Below, one piece after another: positions 17,679 to 24,623 of a stretch of 64,000 nt of DNA. Origin of the DNA: Cedecea lapagei (GTDB lineage Bacteria > Pseudomonadota > Gammaproteobacteria > Enterobacterales > Enterobacteriaceae); contig NZ_LR134201.1 in the NCBI RefSeq assembly GCF_900635955.1, positions 1,922,001 through 1,986,000 of the forward strand. The letters run 5' to 3'. The notes beneath the pieces were generated by a model. That model was not told the origin of the DNA, searched no databases, and was given only the letters and a program-made list of their open reading frames with translations. Both the position numbers and the translations under genes were made by a program. Each line of letters starts with the position of its first letter. Within the stretch, counting starts at the first letter, position 1.

Positions 17679-17712
17679 GCGACATAAAGGTGTGTCACCA
17701 CCTCCATGTCGC
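17679..17712 (+). promoter_or_regulatory. Hairpin in the symE leader
   Basis: Inverted repeat GCGACAT / ATGTCGC with inner AGGTG / CACCT pairing, ending about 20 bases before the ribosome binding site. Copies B and C keep it with small changes. It may control translation or be part of the antisense RNA. Confidence 0.5.
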
Positions 17713-17736
17713 TAACCACATGCAACTAAGAAGGAG

Positions 17737-18189
17737 TTGAACATAGCTACTAAGAATTTTAAGCCAGAAGTCACCATTTCCAAAACAAAATCAAACACGC
17801 CAGAAAATAATGCTGAAAACTGCGATTCGGTACGCAATAAATCAGATAAGTGCTTGCCAGCAACCCCATCCCCGCTTACCCGCACCGAGTTTTACGACCG
17901 GGTGTGGTACGACTATCTGCCGCTTCAGGGCGCGTGGATTTCACAGGCAGGTTTTACGCCAGGTATGCCAATAAAAATCCGCGTGATGCCGGACTGCATT
18001 GTGATTACCGCCCAGAACAGCCGCGAACTTTGGGGCTGTGCCGAGGGATTAAGCGACACGCATTTCAACAAGAAGAAGATGCAGCAGTGGATCAAAGACT
18101 TTCCTGGGGCGTTGAATGATACCGGCGATATCCCGGTTATCAGACGAGTGTCGCCCCGCTATGACTGTCTGAAGCGGGGTAAGGACTGA
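17737..18189 (+). CDS. symE: SymE-like SOS-associated protein (intact copy)
   Basis: 150 residues. A variable N-terminal 55 residues precedes a SymE core: LQGAWISQAGFTPGMPIKIR, then VMPDCIVITAQN, matching the AbrB-like fold of SymE_toxin proteins. The C-terminal 60 residues (SRELWGCAEGLSDTHFNKKK and on) extend beyond E. coli SymE. SymE is a LexA-regulated protein kept low by the antisense RNA SymR; it was described as an RNA-associated toxin and later as a nucleoid-binding protein. The start is odd: AAGGAG abuts the TTG used here, while ATA at 17743 has ideal spacing; no ATG is present. Convergent with the CT4 immunity gene. Confidence 0.75.
   Translation: MNIATKNFKPEVTISKTKSNTPENNAENCDSVRNKSDKCLPATPSPLTRTEFYDRVWYDYLPLQGAWISQAGFTPGMPIKIRVMPDCIVITAQNSRELWGCAEGLSDTHFNKKKMQQWIKDFPGALNDTGDIPVIRRVSPRYDCLKRGKD
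17745..17783 (-). promoter_or_regulatory. Possible antisense (symR-like) promoter
   Basis: On the minus strand TTGGAA (17783-17778) and TAAAAT (17761-17756) with a 16-base spacer could start an RNA just inside symE, running back over its start codon, ribosome binding site and hairpin. This is where SymR lies in E. coli. Weak by sequence alone; no clear terminator was found. Confidence 0.3.
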
Positions 18190-18202
18190 GCCTTAACGTA
18201 AA

Positions 18203-18226
18203 ATCCCGGCTTGATGGCCGGGATAT
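18203..18226 (-). terminator. Terminator between symE and the CT4 immunity gene
   Basis: Stem ATCCCGGC / GCCGGGAT followed on the minus strand by TTTTA. It best serves the immunity gene; it may also stop symE. Confidence 0.6.
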
Positions 18227-18228
18227 CT

Positions 18229-18483
18229 CTAAAGAAGCCCTAATGAATCCGGCAATTCTTTAACATACTCTGATTTATTTCCCAGGTACTCCTTAGATAT
18301 ATTGTGGAAAATATTAATGATGTCTTTTCTATCATTATCATCAAGTAATTGAAGCTCTGCTGACATTTGCTCCATTACTTCAATTGCTGTATCAGGATCT
18401 AGGCGCTCTTCATCCGTAAACTCCAAAAATATAGCTATATCAGCAATGACCTTTACCAATCTGGTATGACTATTCTTTGACAA
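18229..18483 (-). CDS. Probable immunity protein of orphan module CT4
   Basis: 84-residue acidic protein of no family I recognise, helical in appearance (DPDTAIEVMEQMSAELQLLD). Called immunity because its start overlaps the end of a toxin fragment by 14 bases, as is usual for cdiA-CT/cdiI pairs. The start is TTG behind GAGGTG. It remains open although its toxin is cut off by an IS, so it could still protect against relatives delivering that toxin. Expression would need a promoter in the IS or beyond. Confidence 0.6.
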   Translation of the reverse strand: MSKNSHTRLVKVIADIAIFLEFTDEERLDPDTAIEVMEQMSAELQLLDDNDRKDIINIFHNISKEYLGNKSEYVKELPDSLGLL

Positions 18484-18642
18484 TTTTCACCTCTATATTC
18501 TTAATACCAAGCTCATCGAACATTTTCTGTGCACGATTAGCCTGTGCCTGATTTGGTACTTCCCAACGACCTGTCATTCCATTATTTTTCAGTGCTTCTG
18601 ATTGCCGTAAAGCCTGATCTTTTGCCTTCTGGGTTGTTACAA
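18470..18642 (-). pseudogene. Remnant of orphan CdiA C-terminal toxin CT4
   Basis: Only the last 57 codons remain (ending WEVPNQAQANRAQKMFDELG then IKNIEVKIVKE). This kind of end is common in CdiA and related polymorphic toxins, but I cannot name the activity with certainty. The upstream part is replaced by the IS3-family element inserted at 18643; beyond the element (21160 on) the frame meets a stop at once and no pre-toxin sequence is seen, so more was lost than the insertion itself explains. Confidence 0.7.
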
Positions 18643-18870
18643 TGGACTGACCCCACAGCAGTAGACATTTCCTGTCCTCACGACGAGGCCTGTTCGAAGG
18701 CCTCCGGACTGACGCCGCCGAGATGACTGTGGCGCCGGGCCCGGTTGTAGAAGACTTCAATGTAATCGAAGATATCGGCCCGGGCCAGATCCCGGGTTTT
18801 GTATATTCTCTTCCTGATGCGTTCTTTTTTCAGTGAACTGAAGAACGATTCGGCCACCGCATTGACGCTC

Positions 18871-19941
18871 CTATGTCAAGAGCGGGCGATTGGCATAGGC
18901 GAGATCTGATAAAATCAATGGATAGAGTTCACGGACGATGTAGCGCTTCAGGCATCTCAGGATCTCTTTGGTCGACAGCCCTTCACCAGTCCTTCTGTCG
19001 ACATAGATTCTTGTGCGCGGATCACTACGCATACGCACAAGGGCTATTGTCCACAGGGCGTTATTAGCTTCGCGTGAGCCGCCGCGGTTTAATCTGTGCC
19101 TGACAGTTTTTCCCGATGATGCTGGCAACGGATTTACGCCACAGAGCGATGCCAGAGCCGCTTCATTTTTTAAACGTTCGGGGTTATCACCTGCAACGGC
19201 CAGCAGTGTTGCAGCCGTCTGTGGTCCTACCCCAAACTGGCTACGAAGATGACTGGCATATTTACGGGTCAGTTTATCCAGTGATTCGTCCAGTTCATTC
19301 AGCTCTTCAGTCAGGGCCATCCATCGTTTCGCAAGGCTTCGAAGAGTGTTGCACAGGGCTATCCGCAATGGAGAATACTCTGATACCTCGCTGTTAATGC
19401 AGGCGGTAACGCATTCGTGTGGTTTCGATTTCCAGAGTTTGTCGCGGACATCCTGCGGGGCACTAACCAGCAGCGCACGAAGCTGATTAATCGCCTGCGT
19501 GCGGGCTTTTACTGCACTGCGTCGGGCAACACTGATAATCCGGAGAGCTTCACACGCGCCGGACTGCATTTTGGGTATGGCCTTGCTGCTCCCTGAAAGA
19601 ACTGACCGGGCTGCATTTTCTGCATCCAGGGGATCTGACTTCCCTTCAAGGCGACGTTTTGAGCGATCTGGCCGATTAACTTCAACCACATAAATGCCAT
19701 TCTTAATGAGATAACGTGTTAATGCGGCACCATACGTTCCGGTTCCTTCAATGCCAGCTCGTTCGAGACACCCAAAAGAACGAGCCCAATCAAGTAGTTC
19801 CAGATAACCAGTTTGATTTGTTTGAATAATGTGAGTGCCAAGCAGTTTACCTGCCTGACTGATAACAGCACCGACATGAATATCAAGGTGTGTATCAACC
19901 CCCAGGATCACGCTTTCAGAAGATTTGTGGTCGTTTTGCAT
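18871..19941 (-). CDS. IS110-family transposase
   Basis: RuvC-like DEDD recombinase with a C-terminal Tnp domain, 356 residues from the ATG at 19941. DEDD positions: GVDTHLDIHVGAV, AGIEGTGTYGAAL and KSDPLDAENAARSVL. The C-terminal domain has FGVGPQTAATLLAVAGD and the serine-containing LPASSGKTVRHRLNRGGSRE. The frame is open 47 codons further up, but that stretch is the non-coding end of the element rather than protein. The gene appears intact, so the element may be active. Confidence 0.93.
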   Translation of the reverse strand: MQNDHKSSESVILGVDTHLDIHVGAVISQAGKLLGTHIIQTNQTGYLELLDWARSFGCLERAGIEGTGTYGAALTRYLIKNGIYVVEVNRPDRSKRRLEGKSDPLDAENAARSVLSGSSKAIPKMQSGACEALRIISVARRSAVKARTQAINQLRALLVSAPQDVRDKLWKSKPHECVTACINSEVSEYSPLRIALCNTLRSLAKRWMALTEELNELDESLDKLTRKYASHLRSQFGVGPQTAATLLAVAGDNPERLKNEAALASLCGVNPLPASSGKTVRHRLNRGGSREANNALWTIALVRMRSDPRTRIYVDRRTGEGLSTKEILRCLKRYIVRELYPLILSDLAYANRPLLT

Positions 19942-20151
19942 GGTTTGCCCCCAGATATTGGTAGCACAACCATCCCCATCGCAGGACAGGACACTCGGGA
20001 TGCAGTACAAAGCTCCTATCAGGTCACAAACGCTGGGCCCGGTTATGCCCGGGAAATACCAGAACAGACGACAGGTCAACACAAAGGCATCAGAGCCAAT
20101 CCCAGCACGGGTCAGTCCAATCCGGTATTTGAAAGTATATTAGAATGAGTA
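19942..20151 (-). ncRNA. Candidate bridge-RNA region of the IS110 element
   Basis: About 210 non-coding bases between the element end and the transposase start. IS110-group elements are known to express a structured bridge RNA from this end that pairs with target and donor DNA. I place it by position only; I have not derived the fold or the guide loops. Pairing with the orfB target around GGGACAATG would be the test. Confidence 0.45.
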
Positions 20152-20815
20152 TCCCAGCAGTTGCCACGCCGACTCATACTGGGTGCCAGATTATTGGCCC
20201 GACAGAACCGTTGCCAGTCGTCGCTGCCGTACTGGCTGCCCTGGTCTGAGTGCACGATGACCTCGCTGTCCGGTTTACGTCGCCAGACCGCCATCATCAG
20301 CGCATCCAGTGCCAGTTCGCGTGAGAGAGTGGGCTTCATCGACCAGCCGACCACGTTACGGGCGAAGAGATCGATAACCACCGCCAGATACAGCCAGCCC
20401 TGCCAGGTGCGGATATAAGTAATATCGGTGACCCAGATCTGATTGGCTCGGACAACGGTAAACTGTCGCTGCACGCGATTAGGGGCAACAACGGAAGGTC
20501 TGCCGGCGATACGGCGAGGTGCCTTATAGCCGCGAACGGCTTTGATCCGGTTCAGTTGCATAATACGACCCACCCGATTTTTGCCGCAGGTCTCCCCGAT
20601 TTCGTTCAGGTCGCCATGAACCCGCCGGTAACCGTATACGCCTCCGCTCAGTGAATATGAGTCGCGGATAAGCATCAGCAGACGCTGGTTATCTTTATCA
20701 CGCGCCGAGACCGGGTTGTGCAGCCACGCATAGAACCCGGCCCGGGCAACATTCAGTACCCGACACATCGTCATGACACCCCTTACAGTGCGGTGCTCAT
20801 TGATAAAGCGGTACT

Positions 20816-21100
20816 TCAGTCGGGCTCCCTTGCAAAGTACCGCGCGGCCTTTTTCAGGATATCCCGTTCTTCTTCGGTGCGTTTTAGCTGCGCCCGTAGT
20901 TTCAGGATCTCGCTTTTGGCTTCCAGTAAATCCCGGGCATGCTGTTCGCTGTTATCAGGTTTGATAGCCCGTAGCCACTTGTAGAGGCTGTGTGCAGAAA
21001 CACCCAGACGGTCAGATACTTCGGCGACGGAATAACCGCGTTCCGTTATCTGACGGACGGCTTCTTCCTTAAATTCAGGTGTAAATCGTGGTGTGCCCAT
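20816..21100 (-). CDS. IS3-family transposase OrfA
   Basis: 94-residue helix-turn-helix DNA-binding protein that recognises the element ends. Seen: MGTPRFTPEFKEEAVRQITE, the HTH around VSDRLGVSAHSLYKWLRA, and a leucine-zipper-like end LKLRAQLKRTEEERDILKKA. The end of the gene (CTGAAAAAGG) is a plausible -1 frameshift site into orfB. Starts 59 bases inside the right inverted repeat. Intact, unlike orfB. Confidence 0.92.
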   Translation of the reverse strand: MGTPRFTPEFKEEAVRQITERGYSVAEVSDRLGVSAHSLYKWLRAIKPDNSEQHARDLLEAKSEILKLRAQLKRTEEERDILKKAARYFAREPD

Positions 21101-21159
21101 ACGCTCCTCCTGTGCTCAAACTATAGGGCAGGATCGTCTACCGGGGTGGGGTCAGTCCA

Positions 21160-21594
21160 ACAACGGCTCAGAAGTGTCTAGATTATCCGTGGCGATTCAA
21201 GGTGTGCTAATCCGGCACTGTTATGTGTGCTAATTAACACACCTTTTTACCCGACACTTCAACTCCGCGCAAAATAATAAAATGCAACAACATGATTGTA
21301 AAAGATAAATCTGCAAGACGAAGTCTTGCGTGGGGTGTGAGGTTTTTGGGCACAAGTAAAAAGCGGGATTTAATAATAACTCGCGGGAGGGGATTTTATT
21401 TGAGAGGATATTTTGGATATTGGCAAGCAGCGTTACCTGCGCGTTTGTAAGGCTGGATTTTTGGGGGCGGGACTGCGCCCTGACGGGATAGTTTTGGAGT
21501 GCCTATTATGGCGGCACTCTAAAAACATATCTTGTCTGGTAGTGAGCATATTCTGGATAAAAAATCCCACCACGGTGGCGGGATTTTCTGGTAA
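21160..21594. other. Non-coding remnant between the IS and module CT3
   Basis: No gene supported. Left part (21160-21260) has the near-palindrome GTGTGCTAATTAACACACC and may be an old IS end. At 21496-21518 GAGTGCC / GGCACTC form a hairpin. At 21565-21587 ATCCCACCAC / GTGGCGGGAT followed on the minus strand by a T-run is the terminator of the CT3 immunity gene. No symE-like gene is present here, in contrast to the other modules. Confidence 0.55.
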
Positions 21595-21855
21595 TTATTT
21601 AGGGAAAGTAATGGCAACTTTGTACTCGTCGCAGATAAATCCCTCTTCAGCTCGATTATGCGGTGTTCTTTCTGCATTCCAATAACGCAAGGATGGCTCC
21701 GAGGCTTCTATAGTCTGGCGAACATCATTCGTTAAAGGGTTTGTCATGTAAATAACCTGTTCAACTTTAGACCACCCGTCAACAATATCGCCGATGCTAT
21801 TGCCCTTACTCTTAGCCAAATCTATTGCATGATCTATATATGGAGATTTAGACAT
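21595..21855 (-). CDS. Probable immunity protein of orphan module CT3
   Basis: 86 residues, no family recognised. Begins MSKSPYIDHAIDLAKSKGN and has a cluster of aromatic residues in the second half. Placed one base after the CT3 toxin stop, so it should be co-expressed with the toxin and neutralise it. Base composition is A+T-richer than the pre-toxin part, as for the toxin tail. Followed by a good terminator. Confidence 0.65.
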   Translation of the reverse strand: MSKSPYIDHAIDLAKSKGNSIGDIVDGWSKVEQVIYMTNPLTNDVRQTIEASEPSLRYWNAERTPHNRAEEGFICDEYKVAITFPK

Positions 21856-21856
21856 A

Positions 21857-23500
21857 TTATTTACCTAAGTCAATCGTATCAATAAGTTTGAGGCTGGAGT
21901 TATAATCTTTTATGAAAAATTGTGTTCCTCCCCCAGGACCCAATAATGGATTTTGGCTTACTGTACCCATCGGGATTTCTATATCATTCATAACTTCGTA
22001 AACACCCATTTTAGGCCTGTAACCAAACTCAGGATGTGGCGAAACCTGCAAGCTTTTAAATAATGACTCACGGCTAAGTCCTGAGTTCACTAGGGTAGAT
22101 TCATTTGTATAGTATGCTGATTGACCTGGGATGCCGCCAAATACTTTATCACCCGCTTTTAAGCCTCCCATATTCCAATCATCGGCTGTGTAACCCCATT
22201 GCAATTGGTCAGATTTTGCTGAGTGAATTGCAAAATTCGATGACTCGCGAGCTTGCTGACTGGTTGCAATATTACCTTTAATACGATCAGTTTGGGCAAT
22301 AGCAGAACCTGTTTCAGTCATCCCATAAACTGCCCCAGCCACAGCAGCAGTACTATGTACGACCGTCATCCCATCGTAAAGCGTCGCGGCGGTTTCCGGG
22401 CTGACACCCCAGTTTTGTGCTATACGCTGAACATCGGCATCGCGCTGAGCTTTCGCATCCGCAGTCGCATACTGCCATTGCTGCCCGGCGATCTTATCTG
22501 CACCTTCCTTGTACACACTGCCCATTGTGCCGACATACTGACCATCCATTTGCTCATCATAGCTCTTGCCCATGGCAGCAAGTTCCTGACGCATACCCTG
22601 GCAGGCTGAGGATGACAGGCCATTACAGGCCTTATCCAGTGCCACATCGAACGCTTTATCTTTCGCATCAAGATCCGCAACCAGCTTTTCAGCTTTCGCT
22701 TTCTCGCCAGCATCCTTGATGTACGGCAGTGACCACTTCGCATCCTGCCTTTGCTTCTCATCTTTTGCGGACAGCGAGTTATTCTCAACAGCATTCTTGC
22801 CGGCCTGCGCGCCCGTGGTCGCCGCTGTGGTGCTATTCCCCACTACGCCGCCGGCGATCCCTGCCGCCATGGTGCCCAGCAGACTGACGAGCTGTTTTTG
22901 GTCCTGGGTTAAATTACCCGGATCTTTCCCAGGGAACATCTCTGCCGCAATATGCCTTGCCGCCAGTTCGCCGCTGAATGCGCCCGCCGCGCCTGCTGCC
23001 GCATTGCCGCCTGAAAGCTGCGCCGCAAGCGCGCCCCAGACCGCGTGCGCCATCAGGTTGGCGGGTTCATTGACTTCGTTATCCCTGGTGGTGGCACTCT
23101 TGATAGCCTGCTCCATCACCGGGTTCAGGCCGCCCGCCAGGGCTTTCTTCAGATCACCCCCGGCGGCGCCCGCCAGGATACCGCTCACCGACTGGGCCAC
23201 CATCTGATATTTGCCGCCGATGCCGTAATCACCGAAGGCTTTCTGGTAATCCGCCGTATTACGCAGCGCCTCTGCGCTCATGTTGGCGTAATCACCGCCT
23301 TTCGCACCCACGGCCTCCAGCGCCTGAGTGTCGCCATAGGTTGACACCACGCTGGTCACCTGTCCGCCGATCTCCCCCACCAGCTGCGCCGTCTGCAGGC
23401 GTTTTTGCTCTTCCTCTTTGTTAAAGATCTGACCGATGCTGCCGTTGGCATGCTCGGTATCGCGGCTCAGCGTGGCAACGTCCTGCTGCTGATTCGCCTG
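21857..23500 (-). CDS. Orphan CdiA fragment: pre-toxin region plus toxin tail CT3
   Basis: Open from 23500 (just after an in-frame TAG) to 21857. Up to VENN (22778-22789) it copies the pre-toxin region of the main CdiA almost exactly (residues about 4490-4741 there). The 306 residues after VENN are different: a stretch shared in part with CT1 (KWSLPYIKDA, NWGVS), then a toxin-like end with GGIPGQSAYYTNES, LQVSPHPEFGYR and GPGGGTQFFI, a C-terminus frequent in polymorphic toxins but of unknown activity to me. There is no secretion signal, TPS domain, promoter or ribosome binding site; it is a silent cassette unless recombined into cdiA. Confidence 0.8.
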   Translation of the reverse strand, partial: QANQQQDVATLSRDTEHANGSIGQIFNKEEEQKRLQTAQLVGEIGGQVTSVVSTYGDTQALEAVGAKGGDYANMSAEALRNTADYQKAFGDYGIGGKYQMVAQSVSGILAGAAGGDLKKALAGGLNPVMEQAIKSATTRDNEVNEPANLMAHAVWGALAAQLSGGNAAAGAAGAFSGELAARHIAAEMFPGKDPGNLTQDQKQLVSLLGTMAAGIAGGVVGNSTTAATTGAQAGKNAVENNSLSAKDEKQRQDAKWSLPYIKDAGEKAKAEKLVADLDAKDKAFDVALDKACNGLSSSACQGMRQELAAMGKSYDEQMDGQYVGTMGSVYKEGADKIAGQQWQYATADAKAQRDADVQRIAQNWGVSPETAATLYDGMTVVHSTAAVAGAVYGMTETGSAIAQTDRIKGNIATSQQARESSNFAIHSAKSDQLQWGYTADDWNMGGLKAGDKVFGGIPGQSAYYTNESTLVNSGLSRESLFKSLQVSPHPEFGYRPKMGVYEVMNDIEIPMGTVSQNPLLGPGGGTQFFIKDYNSSLKLIDTIDLGK

Positions 23501-24176
23501 CTATGTCATGCTTGATAACGTCAACTATCATAAATATGAAAGTTTAGGTGAAAAAGGTTTCTTCCGAGCCTATCGGCCAACACGACAAAGTCACCGAGGC
23601 CATTTTATTTACGTGGCAGTGAACAAAGAAGGCAAGCCTCGCGCGATACCTCAGATAGATTAATATTTAAGAGAAACCCGGCAATGCCGGTTTTTTATTG
23701 CCACATCTTAACGTGCAGCAATAATATTCTATAGAACATGAAATAAGCGTAATCTTTATCAACAATGCAACGTTACATTCCACCGTATTTTTTTAGAAGA
23801 CACCTCGCAAGATTGTATATAGTCAGTGAATCAGGCTCTGTATTTTTGTAAATCATGATATAATACCCAGGTGTTGAAGCGAATGGTTTACAGAAGAGAA
23901 GTATGTCATAAAAAATTAATTATGAATTAGCGTGACATAAAGATGTCTCACCACCTCCATGTCGCTGACCACATGCAACTAAGAAGGAGTTGAACATAGC
24001 TGCTAAGAATTTTAAGCCAGAAGTCAACATTTCCAAAACAAAATCAAACACGCCAGAAAATAAGGCTGAATACTGCGATTCAGTACGCAATAAATCAGAT
24101 AAGTGCTTGCCAGTAGTCTCATCCCCGCTTTCCCGCGCTGAATTTTATGACCGGGTGCGGTATGACTATCTGACGA
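23501..24176 (+). repeat. Array repeat B: junction spacer, yciA tail and symE leader
   Basis: A 47-base spacer (23501-23547) links the cut end of the CT3 pre-toxin fragment to a degraded copy of the yciA 3' end (23548-23661), its terminator, the symE leader and the first 62 codons of symE. The same spacer and the same cdiA cut point occur at 27795-27841. The yciA copy has drifted (for example the CATTTTATTTACG stretch) and lacks the rest of the gene. Confidence 0.9.
23838..23866 (+). promoter_or_regulatory. Decayed LexA-type box in front of symE copy B
   Basis: Reads CTGTATTTTTGTAAAT; the right half-site ACAG is lost, although the rest is identical to the perfect box of copy C. The TATAAT -10 is kept. 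LexA control of this copy should be weak or gone; the gene behind it is truncated too. Confidence 0.55.
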
Positions 24177-24190
24177 TCCGGGGGTATTAA
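23990..24190 (+). pseudogene. SymE-like gene, copy B, truncated
   Basis: Identical start context to copy A (AAGGAG-TTG, then ATA at 23996). The homology stops after codon 61 (VRYDYL), where the copy switches to an unrelated TIRGY and a stop. The SymE core is therefore missing. What remains is the poorly conserved N-terminal part and cannot be functional. Confidence 0.85.
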
Positions 24191-24331
24191 AAATCAAAAT
24201 GAAACACAAAACCCAACGCTAACCCCTCAGCAAAAAAAGGCTGACAACTACACAACGCTGTAAAAAATCTTTTCTTTCTCCCTATTACATACGCAAATTT
24301 TCTCAGCATAGGATATGATTATTCCGCAACC

Positions 24332-24622
24332 TTACTTATTATAGAATAATTTATTCCGCCTTAGTATTGAGTAAATTTCATTTGTAACCACGTCAATCTC
24401 ACCACCATACAGCCCCCTGTCAGCCATCATTCTAAAGTCATCATTGATATATTTCATTATGTTATGAAATCCTTGTGCATCTTTGCTTTTAAGAATATTG
24501 ATGGATCTTATCAAAGACTTATAAAATGGTTCTGTGTATCCTGCATCTATCTGAAATGAGATAACCTTTTCAAGTAAAATAATCAACTTCTCAGTATCAG
24601 TTACATCTTCATTGTTCAACAT
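24332..24622 (-). CDS. Probable immunity protein of orphan module CT2
   Basis: 96 residues, strongly A+T-rich, family not recognised. The sequence looks helical (KLIILLEKVISFQIDAGYTE, IRSINILKSKDAQGFHNIMK). Starts one base after the CT2 stop, the usual toxin-immunity spacing. Between it and symE copy B lie about 140 A+T-rich bases without further features. Confidence 0.65.
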   Translation of the reverse strand: MLNNEDVTDTEKLIILLEKVISFQIDAGYTEPFYKSLIRSINILKSKDAQGFHNIMKYINDDFRMMADRGLYGGEIDVVTNEIYSILRRNKLFYNK

Positions 24623-24623
24623 A

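Larger units (their letters stand above)
17291..18189 (+). repeat. Array repeat A: yciA 3' end, leader and symE (native copy)
   Basis: First of three copies of one block that runs from within yciA (GTGAAAAAGG) through its terminator, an A+T-rich leader and a symE-like gene. Copies B (23548-24176) and C (27842-28737) are closely similar to each other and slightly less so to A. Because A is continuous with a full yciA, it marks the original chromosomal end of the array. Confidence 0.9.
18865..20151 (-). mobile_element. IS110-family insertion sequence nested in orfB
   Basis: About 1.29 kb between the two halves of the IS3 orfB (joins CGCATTG to TCCCAGCAG). No terminal inverted repeats and no clear target duplication are seen, as is typical for IS110. 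One transposase gene ends 6 bases from the left boundary; about 210 bases of non-coding DNA lie on its 5' side. Boundaries are inferred from reconstructing the uninterrupted orfB codons and may be off by 1-2 bases. Confidence 0.85.
18678..20834 (-). pseudogene. IS3-family transposase OrfB, split by IS110
   Basis: Integrase-core transposase (DDE). The N-terminal part (20834 down to about 20152) has GVYGYRRVHGDL, IWVTDITYIRTWQGWLYLA with the first Asp, and IVHSDQGSQYGSDDW with the second, up to RGNCWD. The C-terminal part (18864 to 18678) resumes AVAESFFSSLKKERI, containing the catalytic Glu, and ends PEAFEQASS. The IS110-family insertion separates the second Asp from the Glu. Expression from orfA would use a -1 frameshift. 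Not functional in this state. Confidence 0.9.
18643..21159 (-). mobile_element. IS3-family element, interrupted by an IS110-family element
   Basis: Ends are inverted repeats TGGACTGACCCC (18643-18654) and GGGGTCAGTCCA (21148-21159), flanked by the 4-bp target duplication ACAA (18639-18642 and 21160-21163). It carries orfA and orfB in the usual order on the minus strand. Without the nested element it is about 1.23 kb, normal for IS3 family (probably the IS51 subgroup). It sits inside the CT4 toxin remnant. OrfB is broken, so the element cannot move by itself. Confidence 0.92.

Noticed and set aside
18470..18760. 96-codon frame reading from the IS into the CT4 toxin end
   Set aside because: Its first 39 codons are IS3-family DNA in the wrong frame; only the last 57 codons are toxin-derived, so it is annotated as a remnant.
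21496..21518. Integron attC or terminator at the GAGTGCC hairpin
   Set aside because: No attC core sequences and no T-run on either strand; left as an unexplained hairpin.
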